Origin: Alphaproteobacteria bacterium UBA7371
GTDB lineage: Bacteria; Pseudomonadota; Alphaproteobacteria; UBA8317
Assembly (NCBI GenBank): GCA_002469865.1
Contig: DKOD01000005.1
Location: 1-18,750 of the forward strand
Direction: 5' to 3'
Length of the DNA stretch: 18,750 bases
Below are positions 8,455-16,307 of this stretch, piece after piece (the stretch's first letter is position 1; each line of letters opens with the position of its first letter). The translations under genes were made by a program, and so were the position numbers. A model generated the notes under the pieces. That model saw nothing but the letters and a program-made list of their open reading frames with translations. It did no database searches and had not been told where the DNA came from.

Positions 8455-8999
8455 TCTTCTTCTCCTTCATTAACGGCCTGGGCTGCCTCATGGGCACGCC
8501 TCGCCTGTTCCATCAGATCGTCATTCATCACCAATTTGCCCCGGGCGATATCCTCGTAAAATAGCCGGGCTGGGCCGTCTTCACCATCCAACTCCACCCA
8601 TTGACCTCCATCATCGGCCAACAAACCCTTCAACCAACCCCGATGATGCCGTCGGCCGTCTTGGTCTGGTCGATGAAGGTCAATTTTAACCTCATAACCC
8701 GCCCAATGGGCATAATCCTTTGCCCGGGTGAGCGGGCGGTCGATACCGGGCGAGGAAACCTCCAAATTGTAAAAACCCTGGATGGGGTCTTCCACATCAA
8801 GAAGCGCCGAAGCCTCCCGGGAAATGGCCTCACAACCACCCACATCCATGCTTCCATCGGGCCGTTCAGCCATGATTTGCAACGTGGCGCCCTTGCCCTG
8901 GCCCATGATCCTGATACGAACCAACTCATAGCCCAGGTCCTCGACCATGGGCGTGAGCAAAGCGGCAATTCGTTCTTCCAATGGGTTTGATGCAATCAT
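8451..8999 (-). CDS. rimP: Ribosome maturation factor RimP
   Basis: RimP is a 30S assembly factor that acts early in maturation of the S12 region. The 182-residue product has the family N-terminus (LEERIAALLTPMVEDLGYELV), the central CEAISREASALLDVEDPI region and the diagnostic YNLEVSSPGIDRPL motif that ends the first domain. A C-terminal SH3-like domain follows. The ATG at 8999 has AAGGG 10 nt upstream. This is the first gene of the rimP-nusA-infB cluster and follows the only sizeable spacer in that half of the window (about 150 nt), which contains a terminator-like hairpin. Its stop overlaps nusA by 4 nt. Confidence 0.97.
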   Translation of the reverse strand: MIASNPLEERIAALLTPMVEDLGYELVRIRIMGQGKGATLQIMAERPDGSMDVGGCEAISREASALLDVEDPIQGFYNLEVSSPGIDRPLTRAKDYAHWAGYEVKIDLHRPDQDGRRHHRGWLKGLLADDGGQWVELDGEDGPARLFYEDIARGKLVMNDDLMEQARRAHEAAQAVNEGEEE

Positions 9000-9048
9000 C
9001 GACCATCAGCCCTTAACAATTCCAACAAGCCAACCCCATCATGCCAAC

Positions 9049-9086
9049 AAAAAAGGCGGGGCCCCGATTTTTCGAAGCGCCCACCT
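9049..9086 (-). terminator. Rho-independent terminator between trmB and rimP, possible attenuator
   Basis: The transcribed strand forms a 14-bp stem with a single bulged C (AGGTGGG-C-GCTTCGA paired with TCGGGGC-CCCGCCT, including three G-U pairs), an AAAA tetraloop, and a run of six U directly after. This is a textbook intrinsic terminator for trmB and the genes before it. It ends only about 50 nt before the rimP ATG, which leaves little room for a separate promoter. It may therefore act as a regulated attenuator in a rimP-nusA-infB leader. The rest of the 9000-9150 spacer shows only weak alternative hairpins. Confidence 0.85.
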
Positions 9087-9150
9087 CCAACATTTGAGGT
9101 CCAGCAATCACATGGCTTATGTCATGCCATGGCGGTTATTGGCAAGGCCA

Positions 9151-9849
9151 TCAGCGCCGCTGAAACGTCAGGTAGCAGGGTTTCCGGCCATCTCGTAATG
9201 CCTTGGCTTCATAACGGGTTCCCGGCCAACCTGGAAATGCCTCATGCCAACAGCCCGCATGGTCAACCTGCCAGGACAATTCGGGGACGTGAAGCTGATG
9301 GCGCAGAACCCATGAGATGTAGTCAGGGATATCTGAAGCCACCTGCAACAGGCCACCAGGCCTTAAGCAATGGGCGATTGCCCCTAAGGTGTCTTCTTGC
9401 AAAAAACGTCTTTTGTGGTGGCGCAACTTTGGCCATGGGTCAGGATAAAGCACCATGGCCCTGGCCAATGACCCTTTGGGAAGATGGGCCAAAACCTCCC
9501 GTGCATCGCCTTCATGCAGGCGGATATTGGTAAGGTTATGCGCGACCACCGCCCGCACCATTTTGGCCATGCCATTTTCAAAAGGTTCCACCCCAAGGAA
9601 ATTGCTGTTGGGATCTTCAAGGGCCCGTGCAAGAAGATGTTCGCCACCGCCAAAGCCAACTTCCAAAACCAGGTCGCCAGCCTGATCAAATAATGCCACA
9701 GGATCAATTGGCTTTGGGCCCATGCCCCCAAAGATATCCAAACGAGCATAATGTTCTTGGTAGGTCTGGGCCAAATGGGCGCGCAGGGGCTTTCCTTTAC
9801 GCCGACCATAAAGGGTTTTGCCTATTTGTTCTTTTGGCCCCTGATCCAT
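9151..9849 (-). CDS. trmB: tRNA (guanine(46)-N7)-methyltransferase TrmB
   Basis: TrmB uses S-adenosylmethionine to methylate G46 in the variable loop of tRNA. From the ATG at 9849 the product has 232 residues. It carries the SAM-binding motif LEVGFGGGEHLL (62-73), GVEPFENGM, the family signature LYPDPWPK with HHKRRF (135-149), and the C-terminal TRYEAKA (211-217). A longer reading from 9903 exists but its extra 18 residues are unconserved and would extend the overlap with lnt; the chosen start, MDQGPKEQIGKTLYGRRKGK, matches the usual N-terminus. It still overlaps the end of lnt by 28 nt. A strong terminator follows 65 nt after its stop. Confidence 0.96.
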   Translation of the reverse strand: MDQGPKEQIGKTLYGRRKGKPLRAHLAQTYQEHYARLDIFGGMGPKPIDPVALFDQAGDLVLEVGFGGGEHLLARALEDPNSNFLGVEPFENGMAKMVRAVVAHNLTNIRLHEGDAREVLAHLPKGSLARAMVLYPDPWPKLRHHKRRFLQEDTLGAIAHCLRPGGLLQVASDIPDYISWVLRHQLHVPELSWQVDHAGCWHEAFPGWPGTRYEAKALRDGRKPCYLTFQRR

Positions 9850-11324
9850 GGTACCAACCCCAACATCACCAACCAAGCGGCGACAATAGGCACAAGCACC
9901 CATTCCCCAAACTTGGCAAACAGGCTCGGGGCATAGCGTCCTGGAAGCTTATCTTCAACCAGTCCCTCCAATTGCAACCCCAAAGACGAGACAATCCCAC
10001 CCCTGGCATCGATGATCGCGGAAATCCCGGTATTGGCAGCACGCAGCACCGGCAAACCGGTTTCCATGGCCCGAAATCTGGCAGCCATCAAATGTTGGTG
10101 GGGTCCATTGGAGGTGCCAAACCAAGCATCATTGGTCACGTTAACCAGAAAGTCATCATCCCCTGCCCGACCTTCAGGAAATGCCGCCTCAAAACAAATC
10201 AAAGGCTGGGCAGACAAATTGCTTTGGGGCAAAACGAGCCCATGACGCCTGCTGCCAACCTCAAAATCGACCTTCATGGGAAACAATTTATCAAGCCCTA
10301 GGGGCTCCAAAAATCGTCGGAAGGGTAATGCTTCGCCAAAAGGCACCAACCTTCTTTTGCTGTAGGAACCAACAACCTCACCCTGTCCATCAAGTGTGAT
10401 TAAGGCATTGCGTACCTGGGTTTGTTCGGGGTCCAAAAAAATCAATTGCCCACCCAAAAAATCATGCCCCCCATCACCCACTTCCATGATGTCACGGCGC
10501 AATTGGGGGTTGCGCATGATATCCAACGGCAGGGCATTTTCGGGGAAAACCAGGATATCAAATTTTCCAGGCTGATCTGCCAAGCCCAATATCCTTGCCA
10601 CATGGGCGTCACGCAGGACCCGAACCCATTTTAAATCCTGGGGGATGGATGGCTGGACAATGCGAATTGTTTCCTCGCGCTCGGCAGGCGCGTCGCGCTG
10701 GTTGCCCCATAAGGCAAAGCCCGCCAACAGGAACAAGGGCAGAAGCGAAAGTTGGTAATAACGACGGGAAACTGCCCAAACAAATGCAAGCAAGAAGGGC
10801 CCCAGAAGCAAGGGAAGGCCATGGCTGCCAGCCAAATAGACCCATTGATCAAGACCGGTATCGGCAAGAGCATAGGCCTGCAAATTCCATGGAAAACCGC
10901 CAAGGATCACCCGTCGCAGCAATTCACCCAGGGACAAAGCGAGGATGGCACGCGCTAAGCTTGCCAAAAAACTTCCACCCCTGCGCCACACCAGCAAGAA
11001 CGCAATCAGGTCTGTCAGGGCCAAGACCAAGCCCAACAGCACCACCGAGGCATGGCGCAGATGACCAAAGCGCTCAGCATCCACAAGAAAAGCCTCGCCA
11101 ACCCATGCCACCCCTGCGCCGTGGGCAATCAGGCCTGCAAGCAATAAGGCCAGTGATAATGACCAACGTTGGTGGGACAACCAAACGACCATGCCAAAGG
11201 CAAGCCATGTCAGAAAAAAAGAGGGCCAAAATGGGTCAGGAGCATGGCCTGCGATGCGGATGAGCCCCGCAGCGGGGGCCAGCAGAACAAACACAAAAAG
11301 CAGCCTGAAACGGCTTAACATCAT
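9822..11324 (-). CDS. lnt: Apolipoprotein N-acyltransferase Lnt
   Basis: Lnt is an inner-membrane enzyme that adds the third acyl chain to the N-terminal cysteine of lipoproteins. The 500-residue protein begins with about six hydrophobic segments (residues 5-205), then a periplasmic nitrilase-like domain, and ends with a C-terminal membrane segment (about 475-492). The catalytic triad is visible: Glu262 in FPENALP, Lys323 in YSKRRLVPFGE and Cys377 in LICFEAAF. The VTNDAWFG and MAARFRAMETG motifs are also typical. The ATG at 11324 overlaps the corC stop as ATGA. The substrate is assumed to be the usual diacylated lipoproteins. The 3' end overlaps trmB. Confidence 0.97.
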   Translation of the reverse strand: MMLSRFRLLFVFVLLAPAAGLIRIAGHAPDPFWPSFFLTWLAFGMVVWLSHQRWSLSLALLLAGLIAHGAGVAWVGEAFLVDAERFGHLRHASVVLLGLVLALTDLIAFLLVWRRGGSFLASLARAILALSLGELLRRVILGGFPWNLQAYALADTGLDQWVYLAGSHGLPLLLGPFLLAFVWAVSRRYYQLSLLPLFLLAGFALWGNQRDAPAEREETIRIVQPSIPQDLKWVRVLRDAHVARILGLADQPGKFDILVFPENALPLDIMRNPQLRRDIMEVGDGGHDFLGGQLIFLDPEQTQVRNALITLDGQGEVVGSYSKRRLVPFGEALPFRRFLEPLGLDKLFPMKVDFEVGSRRHGLVLPQSNLSAQPLICFEAAFPEGRAGDDDFLVNVTNDAWFGTSNGPHQHLMAARFRAMETGLPVLRAANTGISAIIDARGGIVSSLGLQLEGLVEDKLPGRYAPSLFAKFGEWVLVPIVAAWLVMLGLVPWIRGQKNK

Positions 11325-12169
11325 TCTTCCTTGCCGGCCCCGGTGGTGCTTGCACCGATCCTGTTGATCCGAACCCGTTTGATGCGCCGCGCATCGGCAT
11401 CTTCAACCACGATTTCAAAACCAGCTTCGACCGCTGGGATAATCTCACCGCGCACCGGGATCCGACCGGTGAGTGAAAAAACAAGACCGCCCAATGTGTC
11501 CACCTCATCCTTCATCTCGTCGGTAAGGTTCACACCGGTAAATTCCTCAAATTCTTCCAATTCAAGACGGGCATCAGCGACATAAGAAAGCGGGCCCTCT
11601 TTCCTGATCAAATCCACATCCTGGGTGTCATGCTCATCTTCAATTTCGCCAACAACCTGCTCCACGAGATCCTCCAGCGTCACCAACCCATCGGTCCCGC
11701 CATATTCATCAATGACCAAGGCCATATGGATGCGCGTGGCCTGCATTTTGTTGAGCAAATCCAATGCCGTCATGGATGGGGGCACAAAGAGAATTTCACG
11801 GCGTACCCGGGAAAGTTTGAATTTTTTGTCCCCGGCCTCGGCATGGCTTATCAAATCCTTCACATGCACCAAGCCCGTGGGGTTATCGAGGCTGCGCTGG
11901 TAAAGCGGCATGCGGGAATGGCCGGAGCTTTTGAAATCAGCCACCGCATGCTGGTAATCTTCTTGATCATCAAGCGCCTGAATTTCAGCCCGCGGCACCA
12001 TCAAATCCTCAATTCTTATCCGCGCCAAAGTCAGGACATTAATGATCATGGCCCGCTCTTCGCGGCTGAGGCTTGCCTCTTCAACAAGCTCCTGGATTTT
12101 GGCCCGCTGAAGTTCCGGGGTCTCCGGGGCACCCAGACCCAGCAAATTTCTCAAACTGGACACATTCAT
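11321..12169 (-). CDS. corC: CorC/TlyC-family CBS-domain protein (YbeX-like)
   Basis: The 282-residue product has a leader helix (1-50) and two CBS domains: LMVPRAEIQALD through GLVHVKDLI (about 57-107) and MALVIDEYGGTDGLVTLEDLVEQVVGEI (about 125-178). A CorC_HlyC domain follows (about 195-272). There are no transmembrane segments, so it resembles cytosolic CorC/YbeX rather than the membrane-bound CorB type. The family has been linked to Mg2+/Co2+ efflux and, through YbeX, to ribosome metabolism; which applies here is not shown by the sequence. Overlaps of 4 nt with ybeY and lnt on either side mirror the E. coli ybeZYX-lnt operon. Confidence 0.94.
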   Translation of the reverse strand: MNVSSLRNLLGLGAPETPELQRAKIQELVEEASLSREERAMIINVLTLARIRIEDLMVPRAEIQALDDQEDYQHAVADFKSSGHSRMPLYQRSLDNPTGLVHVKDLISHAEAGDKKFKLSRVRREILFVPPSMTALDLLNKMQATRIHMALVIDEYGGTDGLVTLEDLVEQVVGEIEDEHDTQDVDLIRKEGPLSYVADARLELEEFEEFTGVNLTDEMKDEVDTLGGLVFSLTGRIPVRGEIIPAVEAGFEIVVEDADARRIKRVRINRIGASTTGAGKEE

Positions 12170-12624
12170 GCCACCACCCCCCCATCATAGGGGTCGGGGA
12201 TGCCAAGGCCCGCAAGAATCATCCGTTCGATTTCTTCCATTTGGGCGGCCTCATCTTCATGACCATGGTCATGACCCAACAAATGCAAAAGACCATGGAG
12301 CATGAGGTGGGTGGCATGATCAGCCAGGCTTTTTTCCTGGACTGATGACTCTTGCGCCAACCGATCATAGGAAAGGACCACGTCACCAAGCCCCAATGCC
12401 GCCTGAAACTCAGAGGGCGTGGGAAAGGCCAGCACATTGGTCGGGGCATCTTTCCCCCGAAATTTTGCATTTAAGGCCTGCACATCCTCATCATTGGTCA
12501 AGAAAAGGTTGGCTTGAAACCCCTCGGTCAATTGTTTCAGAAAGCCGGCAAAACGTTCTTCCATCAAGGGCCTTAGCGATTCCCAACGCGGATCACTAGG
12601 CGACCCGTCACCTTCATTGGTCAT
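12166..12624 (-). CDS. ybeY: Endoribonuclease YbeY
   Basis: YbeY is a zinc-dependent endoribonuclease involved in 16S rRNA 3'-end maturation and ribosome quality control. The 152-residue protein matches family length. It carries the metal-binding motif HGLLHLLGHDH with His110, His114 and His120, preceded by the characteristic NAKFRGKDAPTNVLAFP segment (52-68) and LGDVVLSYD. The ATG at 12624 overlaps the phoH-family stop as ATGA, and its own stop overlaps corC the same way. A tight chain of coupled genes fits the functional link between YbeY, YbeZ and YbeX. Confidence 0.97.
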   Translation of the reverse strand: MTNEGDGSPSDPRWESLRPLMEERFAGFLKQLTEGFQANLFLTNDEDVQALNAKFRGKDAPTNVLAFPTPSEFQAALGLGDVVLSYDRLAQESSVQEKSLADHATHLMLHGLLHLLGHDHGHEDEAAQMEEIERMILAGLGIPDPYDGGVVA

Positions 12625-13589
12625 GACAGCAGCTTGCCCTCCGCCTTGGCATAGGCCTTCACAATGCGTTCCACCAAGGGATGGCGCACAACATCCTCAT
12701 TGGTGAACCGCGTATGGCCAACACCTTTGACATTGGACAACAGATCCACCGCCTCCATCAAGCCCGACTTGGAGCCCAGGGGCAAATCCACCTGGGATGG
12801 ATCACCGGTGATGGCCATGCGGCTATTTTCACCAAGCCTTGTCAGGAACATCTTCATCTGGACGGGCGTGCAATTCTGAGCCTCGTCAAGGATCACAAAG
12901 GCATTGGCCAGGGTTCGGCCGCGCATGAATGCCAAAGGTGCGACTTCGATTTCACCTGATTCCAACTTCCGAGACACCTGCTCGGCGGGCATCATGTCAT
13001 ACAAAGCGTCATAAAGAGGACGAAGATAGGGGTCGACCTTTTCGCGCATGTCACCGGGCAAAAAGCCTAAGCGCTCACCGGCTTCGACGGCGGGGCGGGA
13101 AAGGATCAAACGGTCTACATGGCCATCAAGCAGCATGGCGGCGGCCATGGCCACGGCAAGATAGGTTTTGCCCGTGCCTGCAGGGCCGATGCCAAAAACA
13201 AGCTCATTTTCCTGCAAATGTTGAAAATAGGCCGCTTGGTTTTCTGATCTTGGTTCGATTTGGCGCCGCCGCACCGCAACCTTACCGCCATCACCCCCAC
13301 CAGAAAACTGGCTGCCCCGGTCAAATTCCTGGGCGGCAATGGAACGGCCCGAAGCAAGTTTGTCATAATTTTTGCGCAAGATGCCAGCGGCTTTTTCACA
13401 TGCTTCCATATCACCGGAAAGATGGAGCTGATTGCCCCGGGCCACGATTTGGATATTGAGGGATTTTTCCAGCTTCACCAGGTTGGCTTCATGTTGGCCA
13501 AACAGCTCTGGAAGATGCTTGTTGTCCTCGAATTCGAGAATATTGCCTGGCTCAGGCATGGGTGGCTTTTTTTTATCCTTGCGGCTCAA
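12621..13589 (-). CDS. ybeZ: PhoH-family ATPase (YbeZ/PhoL)
   Basis: This 322-residue P-loop protein has a small KH-like N-terminal part (about 35-80, LNIQIVARGNQLHLSGD). The PhoH ATPase core carries Walker A GPAGTGKT (135-142), SRPAVEAGERLGFLPGD, and Walker B VILDEAQN (232-239), followed by the TGDPSQVDLP sensor region. YbeZ partners YbeY in RNA metabolism and is a predicted RNA-dependent ATPase. The start is a TTG at 13589 that overlaps the miaB stop as TTGA and has AGGGG 8 nt upstream; the alternative ATG at 13559 has a poorer ribosome site. Codons 5-8 contain a run of eight A. Confidence 0.96.
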   Translation of the reverse strand: MSRKDKKKPPMPEPGNILEFEDNKHLPELFGQHEANLVKLEKSLNIQIVARGNQLHLSGDMEACEKAAGILRKNYDKLASGRSIAAQEFDRGSQFSGGGDGGKVAVRRRQIEPRSENQAAYFQHLQENELVFGIGPAGTGKTYLAVAMAAAMLLDGHVDRLILSRPAVEAGERLGFLPGDMREKVDPYLRPLYDALYDMMPAEQVSRKLESGEIEVAPLAFMRGRTLANAFVILDEAQNCTPVQMKMFLTRLGENSRMAITGDPSQVDLPLGSKSGLMEAVDLLSNVKGVGHTRFTNEDVVRHPLVERIVKAYAKAEGKLLS

Positions 13590-14935
13590 TGATCTACCCC
13601 TGAACGCCGCGCGGCCAAAGAATGGCTCTGCACGCCAATGATATCGACAGGCACCATCTTGCCAATCTCATCTGCTTGTCCGTCAAAAAACACTGGCTGT
13701 AGGTAGGGCGAACGGCCCACGAGCTGACCCTCATGGCGCCCTGGCTTTTCCACCAACACATCCATGGCATGGCCCACCAACGCTTCCGCGAAGGTTGTTG
13801 TTTGTTGCTGCAATTCATCCTGCAAAATCTGCAACCTGGAAGCCTTCACCGAATCGGGAACCTGCATGGGCATTACTGAACCCGGTGTACCCGGTCTGCG
13901 GGAATATTTAAAGGAAAAGGCTTGCACATAACCAATTTCTTTGACGACCTTCATGGTCTCATCAAAATCCTCATCGCTCTCACCGGGAAAGCCCACAATA
14001 AAATCAGAGGATAAGGCCAGATCCGGACGCAAAGCACGAATTTGGTCGATGATCCTGCGGTAGCCGTCCACATCATGACCCCGGTTCATGGCATCCAAGA
14101 TTTTGTTGGAACCAGATTGGATGGGAAGATGAAGATAAGGCATCAAAGCCGGTACCTGGCCATGGGCAGCAATCAAATCATCATCCATGTCCTTGGGATG
14201 GGAGGTTGTGTAGCGGATGCGTGCAATATTGGGGATGTCTGCGATTTCCCGGATGAGGCGACCCAGCCCCCATTCCCCGGCCTGGCCCCCACCGGGGGCT
14301 TCGCCATGATATGCATTCACATTCTGACCAAGCAACGTCACCTCACGCACACCTTGATCGGCCAGCTCCCTTATTTCTTGAAGAATGGCTGCGGCTGGTC
14401 GGGATGCCTCTGCACCCCTGGTGTAGGGAACAACACAGAAGGTGCAGAATTTGTCACAACCTTCTTGAACCGTCACAAAAGCCGTTGGGCCCGTGACCTG
14501 ACGGGCCACAGCAATCTCATCAAATTTTGATTCCGCCGGAAATTCTGTATCCAGCACCGAGCCACGTTCCCGCTCCTGTCGGGCCAATAATTCTGGCAAA
14601 CGGTGGTAGGATTGAGGGCCCACCACAATATCCACCGCGGGGGCGCGGGCAATAATTTCTGCACCCTCGGCCTGGGCCACACATCCAGCAACGGCAATTT
14701 TCATGTCGCCATTGCCGCGTTGCCTGATGTTGCGCAAACGGCCAATGTCTGAATAGACCTTCTCAGCGGCTTTTTCACGTATATGGCATGTGTTGAGGAT
14801 CACCAGATCCGCCTGATCTGGCTGACTGGTCACTTCATACCCCATGGGTTTGAGCAGGTCGGCCATGCGTTCTGAATCATAGACATTCATCTGACAGCCA
14901 TAGGTTTTGATATGAAGCTTGCGTGGGTTCGGCAC
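13586..14935 (-). CDS. miaB: tRNA-2-methylthio-N6-dimethylallyladenosine synthase MiaB
   Basis: MiaB is a radical-SAM enzyme that adds the 2-methylthio group to i6A37 of tRNAs. The 449-residue protein has the N-terminal UPF0004 domain with the auxiliary-cluster cysteines Cys14 (YGCQMN), Cys50 (NTCHIREKA) and Cys85 (AGCVAQAEG). The radical-SAM motif CDKFCTFC has Cys160, Cys164 and Cys167, followed by VVPYTRGAE. A TRAM domain ends the protein. The start is GTG at 14935 with AAGGA 7 nt upstream. It lies 17 nt after plsC and heads the miaB-ybeZYX-lnt block. Confidence 0.98.
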   Translation of the reverse strand: MPNPRKLHIKTYGCQMNVYDSERMADLLKPMGYEVTSQPDQADLVILNTCHIREKAAEKVYSDIGRLRNIRQRGNGDMKIAVAGCVAQAEGAEIIARAPAVDIVVGPQSYHRLPELLARQERERGSVLDTEFPAESKFDEIAVARQVTGPTAFVTVQEGCDKFCTFCVVPYTRGAEASRPAAAILQEIRELADQGVREVTLLGQNVNAYHGEAPGGGQAGEWGLGRLIREIADIPNIARIRYTTSHPKDMDDDLIAAHGQVPALMPYLHLPIQSGSNKILDAMNRGHDVDGYRRIIDQIRALRPDLALSSDFIVGFPGESDEDFDETMKVVKEIGYVQAFSFKYSRRPGTPGSVMPMQVPDSVKASRLQILQDELQQQTTTFAEALVGHAMDVLVEKPGRHEGQLVGRSPYLQPVFFDGQADEIGKMVPVDIIGVQSHSLAARRSGVDH

Positions 14936-14952
14936 AATTTGGTCCTTAAAAG

Positions 14953-15753
14953 TTAAGCGATGCGCGCGAAGTCAACTTTCTTGCCTGCATGACGGCGCAA
15001 GGTTTCAAGACTTGCCACTATCTGCTCATGGCTCATGCGGGCAAGTCTTTTGCGGTCATGATCCCGGGCATAGATGGGTTCATGGATATGGACCGAAACA
15101 TCCACCGGGCCCAGTTTAAAGAAATCCCAAACATGGGGCAACAAATCCATATCGGCATACCAGCCCACGGTGGGATGGTCGTCACGCCCGATGGGCATTC
15201 CATAGCGCCGACGGTAACAAACCGTCACGGGATAAACCGGCATGTCTGGAAATTTTTCTGCAACCGAAAACAATGAGGAGCGAAAAGGAAGGACATGGAT
15301 GCCCCGTCCGGAGGTACCCTCGGCAAACACCATCATGGTGGCGCCCATGGCCAAGCGCTCGCTTATTTCATCGCGCTGTTGGGCCAATTTTTTCTCCCGC
15401 TTGCGGCTGATGAAAACCGTTCGCTGCAGGCGCGCCAGAATATTAAAAAACGGCCATTTGTTGATCTCGGCCTTGGCCACGAAAGACAAGGGGCAAATGG
15501 TGGACAGAACTGGAATATCTAACCAGCCCTGATGATTGGCCACCATGAGACCCCCACCTTTGCGGGGCTTGGTTCCTGTGATGGTCACGCGCACACCCAT
15601 CATCCGAAGAAGAGAGCCATGGAACCATACGGGAAAGCTGCGCGACCATTGGGGCGCAAAGCGTTTGTTAAAAGCTTGAATGGGCATGCAGAGCAGGATC
15701 CACATGACCGAGGTGAACGCCAACCGCGTCGCACGGATCCTGCCCATCGACAT
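14953..15753 (-). CDS. plsC: 1-acyl-sn-glycerol-3-phosphate acyltransferase (PlsC family)
   Basis: The family transfers an acyl chain to lysophosphatidic acid to make phosphatidic acid. The 266-residue product has an N-terminal hydrophobic segment (about 10-27) for membrane attachment. The catalytic HX4D box reads NHQGWLD (His74, Asp79). The glycerophosphate-binding motif is FAEGTSG (143-149), followed by HVLPFRSSLF; this departs from the classical EGTRS and is closer to the EGTTSDG variants of Alphaproteobacteria. A late PVYPVTVCY motif is also present. The ATG at 15753 shares one base with the mucR stop. An ornithine-lipid (OlsA-like) acyltransferase is a possible alternative. Confidence 0.92.
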   Translation of the reverse strand: MSMGRIRATRLAFTSVMWILLCMPIQAFNKRFAPQWSRSFPVWFHGSLLRMMGVRVTITGTKPRKGGGLMVANHQGWLDIPVLSTICPLSFVAKAEINKWPFFNILARLQRTVFISRKREKKLAQQRDEISERLAMGATMMVFAEGTSGRGIHVLPFRSSLFSVAEKFPDMPVYPVTVCYRRRYGMPIGRDDHPTVGWYADMDLLPHVWDFFKLGPVDVSVHIHEPIYARDHDRKRLARMSHEQIVASLETLRRHAGKKVDFARIA

Positions 15754-16277
15754 TATGCCTTTTTGCGCTTGGCACCCAGGCCGATCTGCTTGGCCACTTC
15801 CTGGCGGCGCTTGGTGTAGCTCGGGGCCGTCATGGGATGTTCTTTGGAAAGGCTCCAGCGGGCACGATAGGCTTTCTCATCCAGTTCATGGGCGGACATC
15901 AAATGCCGTCGCAGGGTTTTCATGCGGGCACCACATTCCAAACAAACAACCACATCTTCCTCAACTGATTCCGATACAGGCACCGCCGGCTCTAGGGCTT
16001 GCTTGGGTGGTTGGGTCACTGGCTTTTCAGCCGATTTTTCACCTGCTGGTGCTTCGGCAATTGCCTTTTGCTGTCTCTTGGTTGGGCTCTTGGGCATGAT
16101 CGGGGCATGCGTATCTTGGGCTAAGCCATGGCCACTCAAGGCGGTTCGCGTGGCAGCCACAAGGCCTGGAAGCTGGGCTTGGTCGACTTGATTGGTTGTC
16201 ACATAGGCAGCCAAAATCTCGGAAACGGCATCAAGAAGGGCAAGTTCTAGTTCCGTGTTGGTCACATGTTCGGTCAA
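15753..16277 (-). CDS. mucR: Ros/MucR-family zinc-finger transcriptional regulator
   Basis: MucR/Ros proteins are Alphaproteobacterial global repressors that bind AT-rich DNA. The 174-residue product has the N-terminal oligomerisation helix (LLDAVSEILAAYVTTNQV, 14-31). A Pro/Lys-rich linker of about 45 residues follows (55-100). The prokaryotic C2H2 finger has Cys112, Cys115, His125 and His130 in CLECGARMKTLRRHLMSAH. The C-terminal YRARWSLSKEHPMTAPSY and QIGLG match the family. The second cysteine makes it Ros-like rather than the Cys-Asp-His-His form of MucR. The start is a TTG at 16277 with GGAG 6 nt upstream; a GTG four codons later has worse spacing. AT-rich DNA precedes it. Confidence 0.94.
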   Translation of the reverse strand: MTEHVTNTELELALLDAVSEILAAYVTTNQVDQAQLPGLVAATRTALSGHGLAQDTHAPIMPKSPTKRQQKAIAEAPAGEKSAEKPVTQPPKQALEPAVPVSESVEEDVVVCLECGARMKTLRRHLMSAHELDEKAYRARWSLSKEHPMTAPSYTKRRQEVAKQIGLGAKRKKA

Positions 16278-16307
16278 AAGACACTCCGTTACAGCAAAAA
16301 TAAAGTA

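Noticed and set aside
9019..9047. Possible promoter between the terminator and rimP (TTGGCA, 17 nt, TGGAAT)
   Set aside because: The -10 matches only four of six bases and the resulting start site would remove or overlap the rimP ribosome site.
9850..9903. Longer TrmB start
   Set aside because: The added 18 residues are not TrmB-like and lie wholly within lnt.
10595..11263. 222-codon plus-strand open frame opposite lnt
   Set aside because: Lies over the membrane segments of Lnt; Pro/Arg-rich product is typical of the reverse complement of hydrophobic codons.
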